DNA of 64,000 nt from JAFAMS01 sp963715815. Lineage in GTDB: Bacteria; Vulcanimicrobiota; Vulcanimicrobiia; Vulcanimicrobiales; Vulcanimicrobiaceae. The notes beneath the pieces were generated by a model. The model ran no database searches, was not told the DNA's origin, and saw nothing but the letters and a program-made list of their open reading frames with translations. Within the stretch, counting starts at the first letter, position 1. Each line of letters opens with the position of its first letter. The stretch lies in the NCBI GenBank assembly GCA_963715815.1, contig OY970278.1, positions 310,001-374,000 on the forward strand. The letters run 5' to 3'. A program made the translations under genes and the position numbers. Positions 37,393 to 46,302 of the stretch are shown here, piece after piece.

Positions 37393-38690
37393 CAGGAGAG
37401 AGTTCTCAATCCCCGTTCGCGTAACATGCCGTGAACGGCCGAGATAATTCGATCGACGGGTTTACGACGGTAGTCCCAGATCGCTTCGGGCGGTGGTGGC
37501 TGGACGATCATCGTCGCATTCGCTTCGAATACGACGACGCGGCCCTCGGCGTCGAGCGAAAAGTCGACGCCGCCGTAATCAAGTGCAAGCGTCGCAACGA
37601 TCCTCTCCAGGGCTGCATAAGCGCGCTCGCCGATCACGCCGCGCGGATCCTCGAGAAACGCGGCGTCTTCGGCGCGATGCTCCGGGCGCTCGACCATGTC
37701 GGCGCTGAAGTAGTGCACTTTCCAGTCGCGTGAAATGGCAAGGTGCAGCGGAAAGATTTTTCCGTCGACCGTGATGATGCGATACTTCCGGAAGCTTCCG
37801 TCCGGGCTGCGCGTGTCGAGAAACGCGATTGCAATGACCGCAGTCCCTGGCAACGATGCGATAGCAGCCGCTGCGTCGTTCGCCTTCTCGACTTTGAGAA
37901 AATGTTGTCCCGTGTGATAGCCCGGAACCCGCAGCAAGAGCGGCCATTCAAAACCGCTGGCTTCGAGCGCGGCGGCGGCTTGCGTGCGGTCGAGTAGCCA
38001 GCGCGGAAAGATTGCAAAGCGCGGCGTGACGACGTTCTCGAGCGCTCCGAGCCGTTCGCCGTTCGCGACTCGGCCGGTTACGAGTACAGAACTGGGCGGA
38101 TTTATCACAGGCGCGTTCGTGTTCGCAAGCAGGACGTTGGCTGCGGTCAATTCGAGTGCGCATCGATCCGCATCACCGATTGCGTTGAAGACGACATCAT
38201 GGGGCGGCAGGGCCTGCTCGACATCATAGAATCCGACGAGCAGTGATGCGATAGCAAAGATGCGGTCGTCGAAAAAACTCTTGGTCGGAATGTTGCCTTC
38301 GCCGTCGACGCCGAGGACAAGAACGCGCACCGGCTCGCCCTCGCCGCGAAACCGTCCGAATGTCACCGGCCGGTGCGTGTAGCCTAAACGGCGCTCGCGC
38401 GTTGCGGCTTGCTCGTCACCACGTTCGGAAAAAATGGAAGCTAGCCCGTGATGCGCTGAGGCGATCGTCGGATCGAGAGCGATCGCCCGTTCGTAATGGG
38501 CGAGAGCTTCGTCCGAGCGTCCCGCATCGTGCAGGACGGAGGCGAGATGCGTGTGCGCAGTCGCGCTGTCGGGATGGCGCTCGACAAGCACCGTATAGGC
38601 GTGCAACGCGCTGCGTCGTTGGCCGCGATCGTTGAGCAGGACGGCGAGATTGTTCAGCGCCCCGAAATGGTCCGGACGCCGGCGCAGCAC
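37392..38690 (-). CDS. TPR-repeat protein with ATP-grasp-like C-terminal domain
   Basis: At least 432 residues. The N-terminal third is tetratricopeptide repeats (HFGALNNLAVLLNDRGQRR, AHTHLASVLHDAGRSDEAL, SAHHGLASIFSERGDEQAA). From about residue 190 it resembles an ATP-grasp enzyme: PLLLRVPGYHTGQHFLKVE, KYRIITVDGKIFPLHLAISRDWK and GGVDFSLDAEGRVVVFEANATM with Asp, Glu and Asn at metal-like positions. TPR-like sequence (AFERACILGALGRIDEA) continues upstream in frame to about 38812 without a canonical start. An ATG at 38836 would connect if one base were missing, so the true N-terminus may be longer. It is coupled to lptB. Reaction unknown; peptide-ligase-like chemistry is a guess. Confidence 0.75.
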   Translation of the reverse strand: MLRRRPDHFGALNNLAVLLNDRGQRRSALHAYTVLVERHPDSATAHTHLASVLHDAGRSDEALAHYERAIALDPTIASAHHGLASIFSERGDEQAATRERRLGYTHRPVTFGRFRGEGEPVRVLVLGVDGEGNIPTKSFFDDRIFAIASLLVGFYDVEQALPPHDVVFNAIGDADRCALELTAANVLLANTNAPVINPPSSVLVTGRVANGERLGALENVVTPRFAIFPRWLLDRTQAAAALEASGFEWPLLLRVPGYHTGQHFLKVEKANDAAAAIASLPGTAVIAIAFLDTRSPDGSFRKYRIITVDGKIFPLHLAISRDWKVHYFSADMVERPEHRAEDAAFLEDPRGVIGERAYAALERIVATLALDYGGVDFSLDAEGRVVVFEANATMIVQPPPPEAIWDYRRKPVDRIISAVHGMLRERGLRTLS

Positions 38691-38850
38691 TTCGTAGTAC
38701 GCGTGGTTCGCTTCGTCGATTCGGCCGAGCGCGCCGAGAATGCATGCGCGCTCGAATGCTTTTTCGATCGCGTCGGGATCGAGGACGAGCTCGAGGTCCA
38801 GCTCGTTGAGCTGTATCTCAAGCGCAAGCCGCGCATAATGCGCGGGAAGA

Positions 38851-39861
38851 TCAGTCGGCGCCGGCGCTTTCTTCCTTAGACCCGGAACCGGCGTCCGCCG
38901 GCAGCCACATGCGCAGATCGGGCGAGAGCGGAGGCGCGGTAAGCGTATCGACCGGCGCCACTCCCGACGCCTCGCGCCAGCTTGCGTACTGGATCATCGC
39001 GTTGTACGTGAGCCGCGAGACGCCTTGGATGAAACTGCGTCCGATGTCGAGCGTCGGCAGTGAAGTTGTCATGACGGCGATGATGTATGGTTCGCGATCG
39101 TCTTCGACGATCCCGACGTCATTGAGCGTGTCGTGCAGCTCGCCGGTTTTGTGCGCGATCTTCACGTCGCGCGGCAGCGGCTCGGGCAGCAAGCCATTGT
39201 GCGTCTGCCCTTCCAGAATCAGCATCATCTGACGGGAGCTCCACTGATCGATCAGCTGATCGCGTGCGATTGCATCGAGTAAGTGCGCCATATCACCGGC
39301 GCTGGAGCGCAGCGAGCGGATGTCGCCGTCGGAACGAATGTAGTCGGCCACGTGCGTGTTGGTCAATCCGAGTCCCTGCATCGTCGCGTTGATGCTTTGA
39401 CGTCCGACGAGACGAATCAACATGTTCGTCGCGGTGTTGTCGCTCTGCGTGATCATCTTCCAAAGGAGCGTCGAAACGGTGTAGCGGCTTCCGAGCGGCG
39501 CGTCGCACAGCTCGCCCCAGCCCCAATCGCGATCGCTCGCCATCAAATGAATCCTTTTGTTCAGCGAGACGCGGCCTTGCGCCATCTGTTCGAAAACTTC
39601 GACCATCACCGGCACCTTGATCGTCGATGCGGCCGGCATGCTCGCATTTGCATTGATGCCGGAAACCGTTCCGGTCGCAAGATCTTCGATTGCAATTCCG
39701 ACGCGCGCAGGCAACCGTTGTGCCGCAGAACGGAGTCGCGTCTGCAAATCCGCGAGCGGGTTCGACATCGCAGCGCATGGCGCGCTCAAAAACAACGATG
39801 TCACAAGAGTAAGAACGAGGAACGAACGGACGTTCAGAGCCTTGTACCCCCAGGCGCCCAA
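38851..39861 (-). CDS. Class A beta-lactamase-fold serine hydrolase, no recognisable Glu166
   Basis: 336-residue exported protein (signal RSFLVLTLVTSLFLSAPCAA). It has S-x-x-K as ASTIK near residue 78, SDN as QSDNTA near 140, and KTG as HKTGELHD near 232, all in class A order. The omega-loop E-x-x-L-N expected about 34 residues after SDN is absent (the region reads THVADYIRSDGD), so hydrolysis of beta-lactams may be slow or lost. A C-terminal Pro/Ser/Glu-rich tail follows. The start is probably TTG at 39861, since a stop lies two codons upstream. Resistance should not be assumed. Confidence 0.82.
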   Translation of the reverse strand: MGAWGYKALNVRSFLVLTLVTSLFLSAPCAAMSNPLADLQTRLRSAAQRLPARVGIAIEDLATGTVSGINANASMPAASTIKVPVMVEVFEQMAQGRVSLNKRIHLMASDRDWGWGELCDAPLGSRYTVSTLLWKMITQSDNTATNMLIRLVGRQSINATMQGLGLTNTHVADYIRSDGDIRSLRSSAGDMAHLLDAIARDQLIDQWSSRQMMLILEGQTHNGLLPEPLPRDVKIAHKTGELHDTLNDVGIVEDDREPYIIAVMTTSLPTLDIGRSFIQGVSRLTYNAMIQYASWREASGVAPVDTLTAPPLSPDLRMWLPADAGSGSKEESAGAD

Positions 39862-39889
39862 AGACTACTTGTTCGTTCGTCTCCTGTCG

Positions 39890-40741
39890 TTATCTTCTAT
39901 ACGGGACGCCGTCAGCGGCCGGCGCGCGCGCTCGGCCCGCGAATCCAGCGAGTGCGATCAGTGCGGCGACATACGGCAGCGCCTGCATGAACTCGACCGG
40001 AATGCCGGTGCGCTGCAACGTGAATTGTAAAGCTTCGAACGCACCGAAGAACAATGCAGCAGCGGCTGCGCCGAGGGGATTCCACCTTCCGAAGATTACG
40101 GCTGCAAGTGCGATGAAGCCGCGTCCCGCACTCATCCCGTCGGAATAGAGATCCAGCTCGGCCATTGCGAGGAACACGCCGCCGAGTGCAGCGAGCGCTC
40201 CGCCCGCAGCCGTTGCCCAGAATCGGACACGCAATGGATTGATACCGGCGGCGTCGGCCGCCCGTGGATTCTCTCCGCAGGCGCGCACGTGCAAGCCGGC
40301 CCGCGTCCAATAAAGGAAAGCGTGTAAGAGACCGGCGAGTGCGAGCGCCAAGCAAACCATTGCAATCTCACCGGCCGGGCCAAGCGCGTTAACTTCTTTC
40401 GATGCGCCGGGCTGTCCAAAGACGATAACGAGTCCGTACGCGGCTCCGCCGAGCGCTATCAGATTGATTCCCGTTCCCGCGACGATCTGCTCGACACGAA
40501 AACGCGTTGCAGCCAGACCCAGAATTGCGCCGAGCACTGCGCCCGACGCGACGCCGCCGACGGCTCCGAGAAGTGCGCTTCCCGTTGCAAACGAGATCGC
40601 GACGCCACTGAAGGCGCCGATTGCAATCATCCCTTCGAGTCCGATGTTGAGCACGCCCGAGCGTTCGCACAAAACGCCGCCGAGCGCCGCGTACACGAGC
40701 GGTGCGGATTTGATCAGCATTAACCACAAGAATGGAAGCAT
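39890..40741 (-). CDS. ABC transporter permease of nucleoside/BMP importer (second permease)
   Basis: 283-residue inner-membrane permease of the BPD_transp_2 family, about eight helices. Typical features: GLEGMIAIGAFSGVAISFATG near residue 35 and VRACGENPRAADAAGINPLRVRFWA near residue 155, the cytoplasmic loop that docks the ATPase. Its ATG shares bases with the upstream permease's stop. Last gene of the bmp-type operon; with the first permease it forms the membrane channel for a nucleoside or similar ligand. Confidence 0.92.
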   Translation of the reverse strand: MLPFLWLMLIKSAPLVYAALGGVLCERSGVLNIGLEGMIAIGAFSGVAISFATGSALLGAVGGVASGAVLGAILGLAATRFRVEQIVAGTGINLIALGGAAYGLVIVFGQPGASKEVNALGPAGEIAMVCLALALAGLLHAFLYWTRAGLHVRACGENPRAADAAGINPLRVRFWATAAGGALAALGGVFLAMAELDLYSDGMSAGRGFIALAAVIFGRWNPLGAAAAALFFGAFEALQFTLQRTGIPVEFMQALPYVAALIALAGFAGRARAPAADGVPYRR

Positions 40742-41754
40742 CAGTCAGTTCCGCTCCGGGTGATGATCCGCCGGCCGGCGAGGACCAGGATGATCAGACC
40801 TTCGATGGCCGTGACGACGTCGCGTGGGACATTGGCAGCGGCTTGCATCCCGATCGCACCGTTCTGCAAGATGCCGAATACGAATGCGGCGAGGGTTACC
40901 CACAGCGGATCGAGCTCGCCCACGAGCGCAACCGCGATTCCAATGAATCCATAGCCGGGCGAGAGCGCGAGATTGAAGCGGTGCAGGACGCCGAGCACGA
41001 TCGTGGCCCCGCCGAAGCCGGCGATCGCACCCGAGAACGTCATCGTCCAAAAGCGCATCTTCGCCAAATCGATCCCTGCCCGTTGCGCCGTTCGCGGTGC
41101 ATCGCCGACGGCACGCAGCTGATAACCGACGACTGTCGAGCGCAGTACCCAGCGCAGAATGAACGCGAGCGCGAGCGCCAGCACGAGTGCGATCGTCAAG
41201 CGCGTATCCGGCAACATCGTCGGAAGCCACGATGAGGCGGGCAGCTCTCCGGTTTCATTGCCGGCGCCGGTTGCACTCTTGAACGGGCCGGTAATCGCGT
41301 ATGCAGCGACTTGAATTGCGACGTAGTTGAGCATCAACGTCGCGATGACTTCGTTTGCAGAAAACCGCGCACGCAGCCACCCCGCAAGCGCCCCCCATGC
41401 GCCGCCGCCCACCGCTCCCGCGAGCAGCAGAAGCGGTATTGAAATAATGCCGGGCGCGATGAAGCGCTCGCCGATGACGCCCGCGAGCAGACCGCCCATG
41501 AGCAGCTGTCCCTCAGCGCCGATGTTGAACAAGCCGGCACGAAACGCGAGCGCGATTCCAAGCGCAGGGAAAAGCAGCGATGTCGTTTGGACCAGCGTCT
41601 CGGCCGTCTCCGGTACATTTCCGAGCGCGCCGATCAGGAGTGCTGTGAACCCCTCGATGGGATTGACGCCGGCCAGCAGCATCGCGAGGCTGCCGAAGAC
41701 GAGGATGATGGCAAACGCGATCGCAGCGTCGCGTGCGCCGCGTGAAAGCTTCAC
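40741..41754 (-). CDS. ABC transporter permease of nucleoside/BMP importer (first permease)
   Basis: 337-residue membrane protein of the same BPD_transp_2 family. Characteristic stretches: GLFNIGAEGQLLMGGLLAG near residue 90, and the coupling loop LRAVGDAPRTAQRAGIDLAKMRFW near 215. Helices also run at the N-terminus (IAFAIILVFGSLAMLLAGVNP). The start overlaps the ATPase gene's stop by four bases. It pairs with the permease at 39890. Confidence 0.92.
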   Translation of the reverse strand: MKLSRGARDAAIAFAIILVFGSLAMLLAGVNPIEGFTALLIGALGNVPETAETLVQTTSLLFPALGIALAFRAGLFNIGAEGQLLMGGLLAGVIGERFIAPGIISIPLLLLAGAVGGGAWGALAGWLRARFSANEVIATLMLNYVAIQVAAYAITGPFKSATGAGNETGELPASSWLPTMLPDTRLTIALVLALALAFILRWVLRSTVVGYQLRAVGDAPRTAQRAGIDLAKMRFWTMTFSGAIAGFGGATIVLGVLHRFNLALSPGYGFIGIAVALVGELDPLWVTLAAFVFGILQNGAIGMQAAANVPRDVVTAIEGLIILVLAGRRIITRSGTD

Positions 41755-43208
41755 GCCGATCCCGCCATGAGCGCTCCGATGCGTCCGCGATCGAACGCAT
41801 CGCGTCCGAACTCGCCGGCGATCTTTCCGCGATAGAGCACGACGACGCGATCCGCGAGCGCAAAGATTTCATCGAGCTCAAACGAGATCAAGAGAATCGC
41901 AGTCCCCGCATTGCGGGCTTCGATCAGGCGTGATTGCACGAGCGCAGCGGCACCGACGTCGATTCCGCGCGTCGGTTGATACGCGAGCACGAACGTAGGC
42001 TGGCCCGCAAGCACACGTCCCACGACGACCTTCTGTTGGTTTCCGCCGGAGAGTCCGCCGACGCGCGCATCGACGCGCGGCGGTCGAACATCGAATCTCT
42101 CGACGATCGTTTGTGCGAACGCGCGCGCAGCCGTGCGATCGATTTGGACGCCGCGACGCAGCTCCGGATTGCGCTCGCGGCCAAGTATCGCGTTCTCGGT
42201 GATGCTCCAATCGAGGACGAGCGCTTCGTGTTGACGGTCTTGCGGGATGATCTGCATGCCGCGCGCGATGCGTGCGCGCGGCCCGAGTGCCGCGGGAAGA
42301 TCCTCGTCGCGAAACCGGATCGTCCCCTCGTAATCCGTCACTCCTGCGAGCGCGTCGGCAAGCGCGGTCTGCCCGTTGCCCTCCACGCCGGCGATTCCGA
42401 GAATCTCACCGGATTGAATCGCAAGCTCGAGCCCCTCGATTGCATCCGATTCGGTTCGGGCGCGCAATCCGCGGATGTGCAAGACCGGCAAGACTTGACG
42501 CGGGAGCGCGGTTCGCTGCGCAAGCGGCGGGATTTCACCACCGACCATGGCGCGCGCCAGCTCGTCCGCGTTCGTTTGCGCGGTCTCGTAGCGTGCCACG
42601 ATCGTGCCGGCACGCATGACGTTAACTTTGGACGTATAGGCGATGATTTCGGCGAGCTTGTGTGTTACGACAAGAATTGCTATCCCGCGCTTTGCAAGCG
42701 CGGCGATCGTCGTGAAGAACGACTCGATCTCGCTCGGCGCCAGCACGGCAGTGGGCTCGTCGAGCAGCAAGACCGCGGGCTCGCGCTCGAGCTCGCGCAA
42801 GAGCTCCACACGCTGCTTCAATCCGATCGGAAGCGTTTCGACGATGGCGTCGGGATCGACGTGCAAACCGTAACGTTCGCCCAGCTCGCGGACACGCGCG
42901 CGCGCCGCCGAGACGTCGAGCCGCCAGCCTTTGCGCGGCTCGCGTCCGAGCAGTACGTTTTCCCAAACGCTCAAGCGTTCAACGAGCTGAAAATGCTGGT
43001 GGACGAGACCGACGACGCCGTTGCGTTCGACCGTTCCCTCGTCCGGAGCGATTGCGCCGAATGCGATATTCGCGAGCGTCGACTTTCCGGCGCCATTCTC
43101 GCCGATGAGCCCGACGATCGCGCCCGATTCGAGATCGAGATCGACGCCGCCGACGGCGACGAGATCGCCGAAGCGTTTGACGATGCCGCGCAGCGCGAGT
43201 GCCGGCAT
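41751..43208 (-). CDS. ABC transporter ATP-binding protein, double-NBD nucleoside/sugar type
   Basis: 485-residue ATPase with two fused nucleotide-binding domains. The first has Walker A GENGAGKSTLAN near residue 38 and LLDEPTAVLAPSEIESF near 160. The second has the degenerate P-loop GVEGNGQTALADALAG near 275, signature LSGGNQQKVVVGR near 390 and YQPTRGIDVGAA near 415. This double layout with a weak second Walker A is normal for sugar (RbsA) and nucleoside (NupA, BmpB-like) importers. The stop of this gene and start of the permease overlap. Confidence 0.93.
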   Translation of the reverse strand: MPALALRGIVKRFGDLVAVGGVDLDLESGAIVGLIGENGAGKSTLANIAFGAIAPDEGTVERNGVVGLVHQHFQLVERLSVWENVLLGREPRKGWRLDVSAARARVRELGERYGLHVDPDAIVETLPIGLKQRVELLRELEREPAVLLLDEPTAVLAPSEIESFFTTIAALAKRGIAILVVTHKLAEIIAYTSKVNVMRAGTIVARYETAQTNADELARAMVGGEIPPLAQRTALPRQVLPVLHIRGLRARTESDAIEGLELAIQSGEILGIAGVEGNGQTALADALAGVTDYEGTIRFRDEDLPAALGPRARIARGMQIIPQDRQHEALVLDWSITENAILGRERNPELRRGVQIDRTAARAFAQTIVERFDVRPPRVDARVGGLSGGNQQKVVVGRVLAGQPTFVLAYQPTRGIDVGAAALVQSRLIEARNAGTAILLISFELDEIFALADRVVVLYRGKIAGEFGRDAFDRGRIGALMAGSA

Positions 43209-44242
43209 CAGGGAATCGGCACCGCTTTGAACTTCGCGAGATCTTCGCGCGTCGAGGGCGGCACGATCTTACCGGTAACGATTGCGCTGCGAATACGAGC
43301 GACGCGCGCTATGTTAGCTGCGCCGATCAGGTTTTTCGTAAATTGGAAATCGGTAAGGCCGACACCGTTCTCGCGCAATCCGAGAATGAGGTGTCCGGAA
43401 AGTGGCCGGTGTGCGGAAGCGTCTTCGCACACGCGCTGCACGGCGTTGTCGACGTGCTTGACCATGCTGGTGAGAACCTTGCCCGGTAAGAGCGCGTCTT
43501 GATTTGAGTCGACGCCGATCACGTAGCTGTTTGGCCGGTCTTTCGCGACTTCGAACGGTCCTAGCCCCGATTTGCCGGCAGCCGAGAAAATGATGTCTGC
43601 GCCTTGCGAGTACAACACATCCGAAAGCTCTTTGCCAGAGGCGACGTCTTCGAATGAGCCGACGTACTTGACGAGCACTTTCACTTTCGGATCGATCTCG
43701 TGTGCGCCCGCCGTATAGCCCGCTTCGAATTTTCGCAACAGCGGGATGTCGATGCCGCCCAAAAACGCGATCGTGCGCGTTTTCGAAACGAGCGCGGCCA
43801 GGGCACCGGCCAAGAACGAGCCGTCCTCCTCTTTAAACGTCACCGATTCGACGTTTGGATCGTCGACGACGGCATCGATGATCGAAAAATGCTTGTTCGG
43901 GAAACGCTTTGCGACTTCGTTGAGATCGCGATTCATCAGAAATCCGATCGCGAACGTCTCATCGAAGTTCTCGGTTGCGAAAACGGTCAAGTTCGGTTGG
44001 TAATCCGCCGCCGACTTCGACTGCAAGACTTGCACGCGCGCGCCGACGCTTTTCTTGCACGCCAGCAAACCTCTGTACGCTCCGTCGTTGAACGAACGGT
44101 CGCCGAGGCCGCCGATGTCGGTCACCATGCCGACTTTCACTGACGACGCCGGACCGGAAGTCGTCGATTGGTGGGCGCAAGCCGTGAGGACGAGGCTCGA
44201 CGCGAAAGCTACGGCGAGGAAAACCGCAGTGCGAGCGATCAT
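43208..44242 (-). CDS. BMP/Med family nucleoside-binding lipoprotein
   Basis: 344-residue substrate-binding lipoprotein of the basic membrane protein (BmpA/PnrA, Med) family. The signal MIARTAVFLAVAFASSLVLTAC ends in a lipobox (LTAC). Then VKVGMVTDIGGLGDRSFNDGAYRGL, the family's ligand-loop start, plus VTFKEEDGSFLAGALAALVS, FLGGIDIPLLRKFEAGYTAG and FSAAGKSGLGPFE. Members bind purine nucleosides. I chose ATG 44242 (AAGG upstream) over a longer frame with no signal-like start. First gene of a four-gene importer operon; diverges from the AI-2E family gene. Confidence 0.93.
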   Translation of the reverse strand: MIARTAVFLAVAFASSLVLTACAHQSTTSGPASSVKVGMVTDIGGLGDRSFNDGAYRGLLACKKSVGARVQVLQSKSAADYQPNLTVFATENFDETFAIGFLMNRDLNEVAKRFPNKHFSIIDAVVDDPNVESVTFKEEDGSFLAGALAALVSKTRTIAFLGGIDIPLLRKFEAGYTAGAHEIDPKVKVLVKYVGSFEDVASGKELSDVLYSQGADIIFSAAGKSGLGPFEVAKDRPNSYVIGVDSNQDALLPGKVLTSMVKHVDNAVQRVCEDASAHRPLSGHLILGLRENGVGLTDFQFTKNLIGAANIARVARIRSAIVTGKIVPPSTREDLAKFKAVPIP

Positions 44243-44303
44243 GGCAGGCCTTGTACGAGAATTTCTTCGGAGGGCCTTCGCGCACGGGGGATAAGGACCT
44301 GAC

Positions 44304-45437
44304 ATGGCTTCTAACGACGAGTCAAAACGTCTGACGGCGCTGCAAATTCTTGCGACGCTGGCGTTGACCGGCTTACTCGTCTACGGGATCTCGATGTTCA
44401 TGGTGCGACTGCAGGCAGTCGTCGTGATCGCGATCGCCGCGATCTTCCTAGCCTACGTGATCTTTCCGCTGGTGCACTGGCTCTCGCGCCGCATGCCGGT
44501 GATCTTCGCGATTCTGATCGTCTATCTGATGATTGCAATCGTCCTGGCGCTGGTCATCGTCTTCATGATTCCGCCGCTGATCGCCGATACGGCGACCTTT
44601 GCGCGCGGGGTCCCGCGGATGATCGTCGAGGTCTCGAATGACATCGTCAATCCGCGTAACCCGCTTTTCGCATGGCTGCCGCCGCCCATACGCGTCTACC
44701 TTGCAACCTTGCCGGCACAGCTCGTTGGTTTCACCGAGCGTTACGCATTTACCGCGATCCATGAGATCGCGACGTATCTCGTTTCGGCCGTCGCGCTGAT
44801 CGCGACGCTGATCGTCGTGCCGATTCTGACGGCGTACATGCTGCTCGATCAAGAAAATCTCACGCGCGTCTTTCTCGGGCTGTTTCCGAGCCGCTCGCGT
44901 CCGAAGGCCAAAGCGGTTCTGCTCGATCTCGATTCCGTATTGGGCGGATTCATCCGCGGACAAATGATCGACGCCGTCATCGTTGGCGTCATGATGTTCA
45001 TCGTCCTGACGATCTTTCGCGTGCCCTACGCATACCTGATCGCGGTATTCTCGGGTGTTTTTCAGGTAATTCCATATCTCGGTGCGGTCGTCGCGTTTTT
45101 TCCGGCGGTCACACTCGCGCTGATCTACAACGGCGACGGGAATGCATTGGCGGTCGCGATCGCCGTTATAGCGATTCATCAGCTCGACGGTAACGTGATC
45201 GCGCCGCGCATCATGCGCGACAGCGTTGGACTCTCGCCATTGTGGGTGATCATCGCCGTCCTCGGATTTACGGAGCTGTTCGGTTTCGTCGGGACCTTCG
45301 TCGCCGTACCGGTGGCCGCGATGATCCGGGTTTTGAAGATGCATTTCTTGCCCGCGCCGGTCGAAGCCGAAGAGGTTCCACCGACGCCGCGCGACGAGTC
45401 GCTTCGCTTGCAGGACGAGATCTCGAGTGTTAGCTAG
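44304..45437 (+). CDS. AI-2E family transporter (PerM/TqsA-like)
   Basis: 377-residue polytopic membrane protein with about eight helices. The order matches the family: two N-terminal helices (ALTGLLVYGISMFMVRLQAVVV), LIVYLMIAIVLALVIVFMIPPLI, a soluble middle part, then FIRGQMIDAVIVGVMMFIVL, GVFQVIPYLGAVVAFFPA and DSVGLSPLWVIIAVLGFTELFG. Family members include proposed autoinducer-2 exporters and Na+/H+ exchangers, so the substrate is open. AAGGAC precedes the ATG. The stop overlaps the arginase GTG start by 11 bases. Confidence 0.92.
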   Translation: MASNDESKRLTALQILATLALTGLLVYGISMFMVRLQAVVVIAIAAIFLAYVIFPLVHWLSRRMPVIFAILIVYLMIAIVLALVIVFMIPPLIADTATFARGVPRMIVEVSNDIVNPRNPLFAWLPPPIRVYLATLPAQLVGFTERYAFTAIHEIATYLVSAVALIATLIVVPILTAYMLLDQENLTRVFLGLFPSRSRPKAKAVLLDLDSVLGGFIRGQMIDAVIVGVMMFIVLTIFRVPYAYLIAVFSGVFQVIPYLGAVVAFFPAVTLALIYNGDGNALAVAIAVIAIHQLDGNVIAPRIMRDSVGLSPLWVIIAVLGFTELFGFVGTFVAVPVAAMIRVLKMHFLPAPVEAEEVPPTPRDESLRLQDEISSVS

Positions 45438-46302
45438 CGCCCAACGCCGCGTCGACATCTTAGGCGTACCGATGGATTTGGGCGCCGATCGCCGCGGCGT
45501 CGACATGGGACCGTCGGCGATTCGCTATGCGCGCCTGCACGAGCGCTTGCGTGCGCAGGGCGTCGCCGAGATACTCGATCGCGGAAATCTCGTCGTCCCC
45601 GATCGCGATCTCGCCAAAATCGAGCAGGGCGATCCGAAATATTTCGGTTTGATCCAAAGCGTCTGTGACGTGCTGGCCGGCTCGGTCGAACAATCAGTAA
45701 AGGACGGAGCATTCCCGCTTGTTTTGGGCGGCGATCACTCGATCGCGATCGGCACTCTCGCGGGATTGCGCCGAGCGCGCGGCGAGGCGCCGGGCTTGAT
45801 CTGGTTTGACGCGCACGCGGACATCAATTCGCCCAGAACATCGCCTTCCGGAAACGTCCACGGCATGCCGGTATACTACGCAATTGAATCCGGCGACATG
45901 AATCCGAAACGAAGCGTGTTGATCGGCTTGCGCGACGTCGATCCGGGTGAGAAGACGACGATCCGGGAGCTCGGGATCTCGGCATTCACGATGACCGATA
46001 TCGACCGTCTTGGAATGGAAGCGGTTGTTGCGCGCGCGCTCGAGATCGTGGGCACCGGACCCGTGCATGTGTCGTTTGATATGGATGCAATCGATCCAAG
46101 CGAAGCACCGGGCGTCGGAACGCCGGTGAAAGGCGGCATCACGTATCGTGAGGCGCACCTCGCACTCGAAGAGATCGCTGCATCAGGACGCATCGGTTCG
46201 CTCGAGATCACGGAGATCAATCCGATTCTCGACAGCGAGAATCGCACGGCGAGCCTTGCCGTCGAGTTGATTCTCAGCGCGCTAGGGAAGACGATATTGT
46301 AA
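45427..46302 (+). CDS. rocF: Arginase
   Basis: 291-residue binuclear-manganese ureohydrolase converting arginine to ornithine and urea. Metal motifs: LGGDHSIAIG near residue 98, WFDAHADINSP near 120, and HVSFDMDAIDPSEAPGVGTP near 220. VNGMPVYYAI-like sequence follows SGNVHG, as in arginases rather than agmatinases. The start is GTG at 45427 inside the end of the transporter gene. The 3' end overlaps the convergent TonB-like gene by 29 bases. No urease or ornithine gene is adjacent. Confidence 0.95.
   Translation: MLASAQRRVDILGVPMDLGADRRGVDMGPSAIRYARLHERLRAQGVAEILDRGNLVVPDRDLAKIEQGDPKYFGLIQSVCDVLAGSVEQSVKDGAFPLVLGGDHSIAIGTLAGLRRARGEAPGLIWFDAHADINSPRTSPSGNVHGMPVYYAIESGDMNPKRSVLIGLRDVDPGEKTTIRELGISAFTMTDIDRLGMEAVVARALEIVGTGPVHVSFDMDAIDPSEAPGVGTPVKGGITYREAHLALEEIAASGRIGSLEITEINPILDSENRTASLAVELILSALGKTIL

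Noticed and set aside
41934..43502. Long plus-strand ORF (522 residues) opposite the ABC ATPase and BMP genes
   Set aside because: Arg/Asp-rich low-complexity translation typical of antisense frames in high-GC genes; the minus-strand frames carry complete motifs.
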